From: DATJHM01 sp035493895
GTDB taxonomy: Bacteria; Chloroflexota; Ktedonobacteria; Ktedonobacterales; Ktedonobacteraceae
Reading direction: 5' to 3'
Length of the DNA stretch: 64,000 nt
NCBI GenBank assembly: GCA_035493895.1
Contig: DATJHM010000287.1
Coordinates: 25,156-89,155 of the forward strand
The first letter of the stretch is position 1. Each line of letters begins with the position of its first letter. The position numbers and the translations under genes are program-made. Below the pieces are notes generated by a model, which did not search any database, had not been told where the DNA came from, and saw only the letters and a program-made list of their open reading frames with translations. Below are positions 58,191 to 64,000 of this stretch, one piece after another.

Positions 58191-59939
58191 TCAACCTTTC
58201 ATTCCCCAGGGCCGGGCGCGTTTGCGCGCCTTTTGTGCCTCCTGTGGATTTCCCAGCAGTTCGTAGACTTCGGCTTTGAGGTTCCAGGCCGGAGTATAGG
58301 TTTTGTCCTGCTCGGTCGCTTCATTCAATGCATCCAGGGCCGCCCGATTATGCCCTAATTGCAGCAGGGCTTCGGCTTTGTTGCACCAGGTGATTGCGCT
58401 TCGAGCATTGTTGAGGAGGGCCTGATCGTACGCCTCAACCGCGCCGTTAAAGTCGCGCAGATACGAGTAGGCGTTTCCCAGCCCGTTCCAGGCCTGGAAA
58501 CTCTTGGGATCGTGGGTGAGGGCCTGCCGGTACGATTCGAAGGCTTCTTCTGGCCTGTTCAGCCCAAGCTGTGCATCTGCCTTGCCGTTCCAGGCTGCGA
58601 CATGCTGTGGATCGAGCGCGAGGGCGCGATCGAAATGCACCAGCGCTTGCTGATAACGCTGTAAACTATTCAGTGCTGCGCCCGCACAGACCCAGACGAC
58701 GGCGTTCTGTGGCTCTATATCGATGGCGTGCTGATACGCTTCGAATGCTCGCCGATAGTTTCCCTGGTTATACAGGGCAGTGCCTTTGCCGTTCCAGGCG
58801 TACAGGCTGCGTGCGTCCATATTGAGCGCCTCTTCGTACGCCTGCAAGGCTAACGAAAATTGTTGCTGGCGCAGATATTGGTCCCCTTCGCGACATTTTT
58901 CGCGCACGCTGGCAGTATTTACCTTTCCTTTCTGCACGGCTGCGGGGTTGTTTTTATTGGTAAACATGCTGAGCTGCTGGGCGGCCGCGGCGGTCATGCC
59001 TCGTACGTTGCCCCCTGTACGGCTATAGTTTTCATGATTGTTCTGATGGCGTGCTTTGCTGGCAGGACGCCAGACGTGGTCAAATGCCTGGGCGAATTCT
59101 TGCATGGTGCTATAGCGATCTTCGACATGCGCGGCCAGCGCTTTGTACATAACGCCATCGAGCGCGCTCGGGAGCTGCGCATTGAGCTGGGTAACCGGAG
59201 GTGGCGTATTGCCAAAGGGATCAAGTGGATGATAGCCAGTGAGCATCTCGTAGAGCACGATGGCACAGCCATACTGATCACTGCGTGGATCGACGACTCC
59301 ACTACTCTGCTCTGGAGCCATATAGCCTACTGTGCCTCGTACGGTGATGGTTTTCCCAAAAAGCTCCCCTGGCTCCAGTGAACGCGCTATCCCAAAGTCT
59401 GTGATCACCAGCCGATAATCTTCCTGATGCAATAAGATATTTTCTGGTTTGATGTCTCGGTGGATGACGGGACGTGGCCGCGTATGGGCATATTGCAGCG
59501 CACTGGCTAACTGATGAAAATTATTGATAACTTCCTGGGTCGGCAGGGGACCATCAGCCTGGGCAAGCCTGGTGCGTAATGAGCCTGCTGTATATAATGG
59601 CATCACCAGAAAGACGCTCGGCCCATCTTTTCCATAGTCCAGGATTGGCGCTATGTTGGGATGATCGAGCTTCGCAGCGATCATTGCTTCTCGCAGGAAG
59701 TGGTCACGCTCTTCATGCGTTGTTTTACTTGGTAACAGCACCTTGATTGCGATGTTGCGAGAGAGGTTCTGGTCCACTCCACGAAATACTGCCGCATAAC
59801 CACCTTTGCTAATCAATGCCTCTACTACGTATCGACCCAGCAGTGCCGTGCCTAACAATGGTAATGAGCATGCCCGACAAAACAAATCGCTGTCCCTGTT
59901 TTCGTATCCGCAGTCAATCTGATCGGCGCAGCGTCGCAT
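58191..59939 (-). CDS. Zinc-ribbon Ser/Thr kinase with C-terminal TPR array
   Basis: A protein of 582 residues from the ATG at 59939 (GGAGGAGGGA upstream); the frame extends further upstream without a good start. Residues 1-25 are a zinc ribbon (CADQIDCGYENRDSDLFCRAC). Residues 35-290 are a full Hanks-type kinase: SKGGYAAVFRG, NIAIKVL, VIHRDIKPENI, VITDFGIAR, GYMAPEQ. Residues 345-580 hold about seven TPRs (LQAYEEALNMDARSLYAWNGKGTALYNQGN). No membrane helix is seen. The kinase should be soluble, with the TPR region binding partners. The next gene encodes an acetyltransferase and the preceding one a related protein lacking most of the kinase. Confidence 0.92.
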   Translation of the reverse strand: MRRCADQIDCGYENRDSDLFCRACSLPLLGTALLGRYVVEALISKGGYAAVFRGVDQNLSRNIAIKVLLPSKTTHEERDHFLREAMIAAKLDHPNIAPILDYGKDGPSVFLVMPLYTAGSLRTRLAQADGPLPTQEVINNFHQLASALQYAHTRPRPVIHRDIKPENILLHQEDYRLVITDFGIARSLEPGELFGKTITVRGTVGYMAPEQSSGVVDPRSDQYGCAIVLYEMLTGYHPLDPFGNTPPPVTQLNAQLPSALDGVMYKALAAHVEDRYSTMQEFAQAFDHVWRPASKARHQNNHENYSRTGGNVRGMTAAAAQQLSMFTNKNNPAAVQKGKVNTASVREKCREGDQYLRQQQFSLALQAYEEALNMDARSLYAWNGKGTALYNQGNYRRAFEAYQHAIDIEPQNAVVWVCAGAALNSLQRYQQALVHFDRALALDPQHVAAWNGKADAQLGLNRPEEAFESYRQALTHDPKSFQAWNGLGNAYSYLRDFNGAVEAYDQALLNNARSAITWCNKAEALLQLGHNRAALDALNEATEQDKTYTPAWNLKAEVYELLGNPQEAQKARKRARPWGMKG

Positions 59940-60133
59940 TCCCTCCTCCGAGTCGTAGCGACACCTGTTTCTGGTGCCTGTTGTCCTGGGTACCCCGCTT
60001 GGTACCCTCCTTCTTGTGCTCAGGGCTGCTCCCCTTGCTCCCTGTCGCCCGTTCTCTTTTGCTTTTCTCGTGACCCCTTCTATCACTCCTGCCTGTGTAC
60101 CTTTCAGCTATGCCTGACTATGCGTGCATAGCA

Positions 60134-61864
60134 CTATGATGGGGCCTGACTCCTGGCTTGTTCTTCCAATGAGCGGGCCCATTCCTGGCATGTGTGTGCT
60201 TCTTGCTTTCTTCCCAGTTTCTCCAGCACGACGGCTTTGTTGTACCATGCGTCTGGCTCTTCCGGGGCGAATGAGGTGGCCTGGTCGAGGGCGGCCAGCG
60301 CTTCGTCCATCCGTCCTAGTGCAAAAAGCGCAAGCCCTTTGTTATTCCAGGCTGCTATGTAGTGCATATCAACCGTCAGGGCGCGGTCAAAGGCGACAAT
60401 GGCTTCCTGGTGACGCTTCAACTCATGCAATAAGCTCCCTTTATTATACCATGCGGAAGTGAGTCCATCATCGTATTTTAAGGCCTGGTCGTACGATCTT
60501 AGGGCATCTTCGTACATATGTATCGCTGCGAGAACGTTGCCTCGATTATACCATGCCCCTGCCATGCCTGGGTCGTATGCCAGGGCCCGGTCGTAGTCGT
60601 TCAATGCTTCTGCAAATCTTCTGAGGTCTCTCAGGTCATTCCCTTTGTCGAACCAGGTGGTGGCGTTCTCTGGATCAAGCTGGGTCGCTCTCTCGTGTAA
60701 TGGCAATGCCTGCTCGGGATTTTTCATTCTCCTCAAGATATTGCCTTTGGTGTCCCATAACGCTGCACTCCCTGTATCCAGCTCAAGGGCTTTATTGATG
60801 GCCAGCAATGCTTCATTATATCTTTGCAGGCTATACAGGGTGTCTCCCATGGCTTGCCAGACAATACTCTGCCGGGGATTCAGGACTAACGCACGATCAA
60901 ATGCGCCGAGGGCCTCTTCTGCCTCTCCTCGCTCCGCTAAGGCCATGCCTTTCCCACTCCACGCGTAGACATAATTGGGATCGTAGCGCAATGCCTGGTC
61001 GTAGCAGGTCATCTCTTCTTCATAACGCTGCAATTCATGCAGGGCGGTGGCGCGCGAGTTCCATAGTTCGGGATCGTTCGGCTTGAGTGAGATGGCATGG
61101 TCATAGGCGAGCAATGCTTCGTCTGCTCTCCCCAGACCAAGGAGGGTGGCTCCTTTCCCACTCCAGGCATCTACGAGGACGATGTTCTCTTGCAATGCCG
61201 TTTCATAGCTGCTGAGCGCTTTTGGGTAATCTCCCAGCTCATAGGCAAAATTTCCCTCCGCTAGCCAGTCCCGTGCCTGGGCTACCGGTATGGTTAAGGG
61301 GAGCGGCGTGAGCGGGTTCTTTTTTCTCTCGCTGGTGACCCGCTGAACTGAGTCTGTCGTGATCTTCAAACCCGGCGGAACTGCAATCCGTAGCTGGGTT
61401 GACGTATCCTCTTCCACACTCTGCTGACTCTGCGGGACTGATCTCGTCACTGTTATCCCTTCGTTCTCTGGCGTCGCCTGACGGGCTTTCCCCAACTCTG
61501 CTTTGACCAGAAATGCCAGGGGACCGTCTTGCCCATAGCTAATAACGGTAATACTGCCTGGCTCGTTGATGCGCGCCGATAGTGCTGCGGCTAATTCTGC
61601 ATCCTGTAAGAAGTTCTCCTGCTCCTCCTGACTACTCTCTCTCGGTATCAAGGCTCGTACGGTTACTGGTTGCCCTTGTTGTATATCATAGCCACGCAAT
61701 GTGACGGTCCCCCGATCTTTACCCAGGAGCCTCTGGATTTCATAACGCCCCTGTAGTAAAATACCTCGGAGTGGGATGCCACATCGCTCGCAAAAGCGTC
61801 TATTTTGATTCTCTGGATCTCGATTTTCGTAGCCACAACTCTCTGAGTCCAAACACTTCCCCAT
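60134..61864 (-). CDS. Zinc ribbon-TPR protein with truncated kinase N-lobe
   Basis: A protein of 576 residues. The zinc ribbon (CGYENRDPENQNRRFCERC) and the kinase N-lobe start (LLQGRYEIQRLLGKDRGTVTLRGYD, ITVISYGQDGPLAFLVKAE) resemble the neighbour. But the lysine strand reads VTVRALI with Arg in place of Lys, and after the hinge strand the chain moves to a linker: there is no HRD loop, DFG or APE. Residues 195-570 hold about eleven TPRs. It is thus a pseudokinase fragment fused to a long TPR array. It may regulate the adjacent active kinase, for instance by sharing partners. Confidence 0.85.
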   Translation of the reverse strand: MGKCLDSESCGYENRDPENQNRRFCERCGIPLRGILLQGRYEIQRLLGKDRGTVTLRGYDIQQGQPVTVRALIPRESSQEEQENFLQDAELAAALSARINEPGSITVISYGQDGPLAFLVKAELGKARQATPENEGITVTRSVPQSQQSVEEDTSTQLRIAVPPGLKITTDSVQRVTSERKKNPLTPLPLTIPVAQARDWLAEGNFAYELGDYPKALSSYETALQENIVLVDAWSGKGATLLGLGRADEALLAYDHAISLKPNDPELWNSRATALHELQRYEEEMTCYDQALRYDPNYVYAWSGKGMALAERGEAEEALGAFDRALVLNPRQSIVWQAMGDTLYSLQRYNEALLAINKALELDTGSAALWDTKGNILRRMKNPEQALPLHERATQLDPENATTWFDKGNDLRDLRRFAEALNDYDRALAYDPGMAGAWYNRGNVLAAIHMYEDALRSYDQALKYDDGLTSAWYNKGSLLHELKRHQEAIVAFDRALTVDMHYIAAWNNKGLALFALGRMDEALAALDQATSFAPEEPDAWYNKAVVLEKLGRKQEAHTCQEWARSLEEQARSQAPS

Positions 61865-61965
61865 CGTGGTCCTCCCGTCCTACAACGTCTATAGAATTGG
61901 CCTTTTTACTGTAGCCCTTACTCTAACGAATGTACGACTGCTTTGTCAATATAATAAATCGCTTT

Positions 61966-63156
61966 TTACGCGTGGTACCAGATATGGTAAATTTCTCCCT
62001 GTTCGTCATCGCTTACGAACATGCTCCCATCTTCGCCGAAGGTAATGCCTGTGGGCCTGCCACTATGCTTTCCATCACTCGTCAGCCAACCAACTGCAAA
62101 ATCTTCTGCGGGTCCGCTGACTTTTCCATCCTGCAATGGGATGCGTACGATTTTGTATCCTGTAGGTGTACTTCTATTCCATGAACCATGAAAGGCGACG
62201 TACAGGTTATTTTGATACTTTGTCGGAAATTGTGGGCTGTTCTGAGGATAGAACTCCAGCCCGAGCGGCGCTGAATGGGCTTGCATTTTTACTAATGGCT
62301 GCTGCACTCCCTGACAGGCGCTGGAGCCCTGCCCAAATTGCGGATCTGCAATGTTTCCTGCATGACAACGCGGCCAACCAAAGTCTGCGCCCGCTGATAG
62401 CTCGTTGATTGTCTCGGGCGGAATATCGTCTCCCAGCAGATCCCGTCCGTTATTGCTGGCCCAGACTGTCCCTGTCCAGGGATTGTTTGCCAGTCCAACG
62501 GCGTTACGCAGCCCTTTGCTGTATAACTGCCCCTGTGTTCCATCTAGATTGTATCGCCAGACAGCCGCCCGGTGCGGATCTTGTTCCTGACAGACATTAC
62601 AGTCCGATCCGCTGGCAACGTAGATATGTTTATCTGCTCCGATGAGGACGGTTCGCGTACTATGCTGTCCCCCCTCAGGAAGGTCGGTGATGATACGCGT
62701 GATCGCTCCTGCTTTTAGCGTATCTTCTATCGGCATGCGCGCGATGCTGCTTGCCTCTCCTACATATAAGTTGCCCTCATACATCACGAGGCTGGTAGGA
62801 TCATGCAAATTGCTTACGACGATGACCGGGGCCCCTGCTTTTTCCTCTGACGCTCCCGCCGGATATGCGACGATGGTTCCCTCAGCACGGTTGGCAACCA
62901 GGAGTGATCTCTTTGGCCCTATGGTCATAAATCTTGGCACGTGTAGCCCATTGGCATACACGCTGATATGAAAACCTGGGGGCAATTTGATCCCTGGTAT
63001 GCCCGCACTCCCTGTATCAACGAGTGTATCGCCTGCCTGCTTGGATGTGTCCGTCGTTGTGACTGGTGTTGTGGCCGAGTTGCCTGCTCCTGTTGATGAA
63101 GAGCAACTTGCCAGAAAGAGACATACCAGGATGGCCAGATAGATCGTGCGCCGCAT
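61966..63156 (-). CDS. PQQ-dependent sugar dehydrogenase family lipoprotein
   Basis: A protein of 396 residues from the ATG at 63156 (TAGGAG seven bases upstream); a TTG at 63174 is less likely. LAILVCLFLASCSSS is a lipobox, Cys about 18. The exported six-bladed propeller matches the GSDH/sorbosone dehydrogenase family: IKLPPGFHISVYANGLHVPRFMTIGPKRSLLVANR, YVASGSDCNVC, GLRNAVGLANNPWTGTVWASNNGRD, GWPRCHAG, FHGSWNRSTPTGYKIVRI. PQQ biosynthesis genes are not in the window, so the cofactor is an inference from the family. Confidence 0.88.
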   Translation of the reverse strand: MRRTIYLAILVCLFLASCSSSTGAGNSATTPVTTTDTSKQAGDTLVDTGSAGIPGIKLPPGFHISVYANGLHVPRFMTIGPKRSLLVANRAEGTIVAYPAGASEEKAGAPVIVVSNLHDPTSLVMYEGNLYVGEASSIARMPIEDTLKAGAITRIITDLPEGGQHSTRTVLIGADKHIYVASGSDCNVCQEQDPHRAAVWRYNLDGTQGQLYSKGLRNAVGLANNPWTGTVWASNNGRDLLGDDIPPETINELSAGADFGWPRCHAGNIADPQFGQGSSACQGVQQPLVKMQAHSAPLGLEFYPQNSPQFPTKYQNNLYVAFHGSWNRSTPTGYKIVRIPLQDGKVSGPAEDFAVGWLTSDGKHSGRPTGITFGEDGSMFVSDDEQGEIYHIWYHA

Positions 63157-63299
63157 ATTTTTGCTCCTACCCAAAATAAAAAACGAAATCAGCCCTCTAT
63201 CCTCTTCTACACTATAGATTCTTTGCTTAATAGACGCAAGTCCTGCCCTATTGTCAAATCATCTTTTTCTTCTCTCCTGAATCTACCTCAAATTTCCTC

Positions 63300-63328
63300 T
63301 TGACAAATTAATTCTTTCTAATTAGAAT
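63300..63328 (+). promoter_or_regulatory. Promoter of the AHSA1-type gene
   Basis: TTGACA (63300-63305), 17-base AT-rich spacer, TAGAAT (63323-63328): near-consensus sigma-70. The palindrome TCTAATTAGA (63317-63326) overlaps the -10 and could be a repressor site. Confidence 0.75.
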
Positions 63329-63362
63329 AATATGTATTAGGAAGATATGGGAGTTGCAAGCT

Positions 63363-63378
63363 AAAGAAAGAAAGAAAG
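63363..63378 (+). repeat. Tetranucleotide repeat (AAAG)4 in the leader of the AHSA1-type gene
   Basis: Four perfect AAAG units followed by more As lie ten bases before the ATG at 63388 and replace a normal ribosome binding site. The purine-rich run may itself bind the ribosome. Confidence 0.6.
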
Positions 63379-63387
63379 AAAAACGAT

Positions 63388-63837
63388 ATGAAATTTGACA
63401 TCGTGCATAGCGTTGACATCAAGACAACGTCTGACCGTCTTTATGAGGCGATTACCACCCGGAATGGACTCGCAGGATGGTGGACGCCCCAGGTAAAGGC
63501 TGAACCAATGGTAGGTGCCCTCAACGAGTTTTACTTTGAAGGGACAACTCTTACATTTCGTGTGGACAAACTTGAGCCCGCCCGTCATGTTTCCTGGTCG
63601 AGCGTGCAGGTTCCGTCTGACTGGGAGGGGACGCAGGTTCTGTTCGACATCTCACCTTCAGGCAATCTGGTCAACCTGAGGTTCAGCCATACTGGTTTCA
63701 CCTCTCTTGACGGCAGCTTTGGCGTCACCAGTTATTCGTGGGCACAGTATCTTCGTAGCATCAAACTCCTCCTGGAGACAGGCGAGGGCGAACCCTTCGG
63801 CAGTCAAGGCTCACGCCTCGCAGGTACGACACGCTAA
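63388..63837 (+). CDS. SRPBCC/AHSA1 domain protein
   Basis: A protein of 149 residues. The complete fold is the START-like AHSA1 type: FDIVHSVDIKTTSDRLYEAITTRNGLAGWWTPQVKAEP, FYFEGTTLTFRVDKLEPARHVSWSS, GTQVLFDISPSGNLVNLRFSHTGF, and the final helix SYSWAQYLRSIKLLLETGEG. Such proteins bind hydrophobic ligands or serve as stress cochaperones; they are often coupled to ArsR regulators, none of which is in view. Its transcription unit has a strong promoter 60 bases upstream and an AAAG repeat instead of a normal ribosome site. Confidence 0.88.
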   Translation: MKFDIVHSVDIKTTSDRLYEAITTRNGLAGWWTPQVKAEPMVGALNEFYFEGTTLTFRVDKLEPARHVSWSSVQVPSDWEGTQVLFDISPSGNLVNLRFSHTGFTSLDGSFGVTSYSWAQYLRSIKLLLETGEGEPFGSQGSRLAGTTR

Positions 63838-64000
63838 AACAGCAAAAAATGGACGCCATCAAGCGGCAATGTCACGGAAATAAGGGGAATCTCCCGTCAT
63901 TTCTGTAGAGTCGCCGCTTGTCTGCAATGAATATGCATCAACCTAAGGGGCGAGATGGCCGGTGGGGGCCGCGGACCGGCATAAAGCCTGGTCCCTACCT
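63838..64000. other. Window-edge region with an inverted repeat
   Basis: AAGCGGC (63861-63867) and GCCGCTT (63913-63919) form the outer arms of a larger hairpin that may end the AHSA1-type gene. The last 50 bases are more GC-rich than the rest, but too short to assign. Confidence 0.35.

Overview
The window looks like a chromosomal segment of a soil-type Chloroflexota, most likely class Ktedonobacteria. That assignment is an inference from gene style, not from a marker: Ser/Thr kinases fused to zinc ribbons, TPRs or extracytoplasmic sensor domains, secreted WAVG-type and streptogramin-lyase-like beta-propellers, a sedolisin with a Pro/Thr-rich linker, a T-box-controlled archaeal-type ProRS, FIST and CHAD proteins, and strong AAGGAGG ribosome binding sites. 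There is no phage, insertion sequence or CRISPR array. Two identical tRNA-Leu(CAG) genes lie 2.6 kb apart.

Layout. 1-4.5 kb: an edge-truncated PhyH dioxygenase, a secreted propeller, a NarL-type response regulator, an ECF-like sigma factor and a small HTH protein; the last two share a promoter box. 4.7-7.4 kb: a membrane Ser/Thr kinase between the tRNA-Leu twins. 7.6-10.5 kb: a polyphosphate-type module in which a Ppx/GppA protein carries the first half of a CHAD domain, the next overlapping gene carries the second half, and a third gene carries the Ppx-type HD domain. 10.6-15.4 kb: secD-secF, a phosphodiesterase of the alkaline phosphatase superfamily and a 56-residue basic protein. 15.7-19.1 kb: a LIM/DA1-like metallopeptidase and a tandem pair of paralogues of unknown function. 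19.3-23.3 kb: a FIST protein, an RNA-repair pair (RNA ligase plus HD/P-loop kinase) and a PPOX-fold flavoprotein.

23.5-26.9 kb is a four-gene osmoprotectant ABC importer. 27.5-33.4 kb holds a sedolisin, an Rpn-like nuclease, a cupredoxin, a cupin and a membrane protein. 33.5-37.2 kb holds a T-box leader with proS, a GNAT and argJ. 37.2-42.8 kb holds a TetR regulator, a phosphodiester glycosidase, a D,D-carboxypeptidase-like protein and a phospholipase D-like protein. 43-50 kb holds an orphan antitoxin-like HTH, an ATPase-wHTH regulator, a degenerate phosphodiesterase, a cytidylate-kinase-like protein, a LysR regulator and a dienelactone hydrolase.

50.2-55.0 kb starts with a structured leader ending in an intrinsic terminator, followed by metG and an ABC-2 exporter. 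55.2-64 kb holds a streptogramin-lyase-like propeller, a GNAT, a zinc-ribbon kinase-TPR protein, its paralogue with a truncated kinase lobe, a PQQ-type sugar dehydrogenase and an AHSA1-type protein.

The best candidates for new biology are the tandem unknown family at 16.8-19.1 kb, the metG leader, the split CHAD/Ppx module, the RNA-repair pair and the kinase-lobe/TPR paralogue. The -10 element TATACT, often as TGCTATACT, recurs upstream of many genes.
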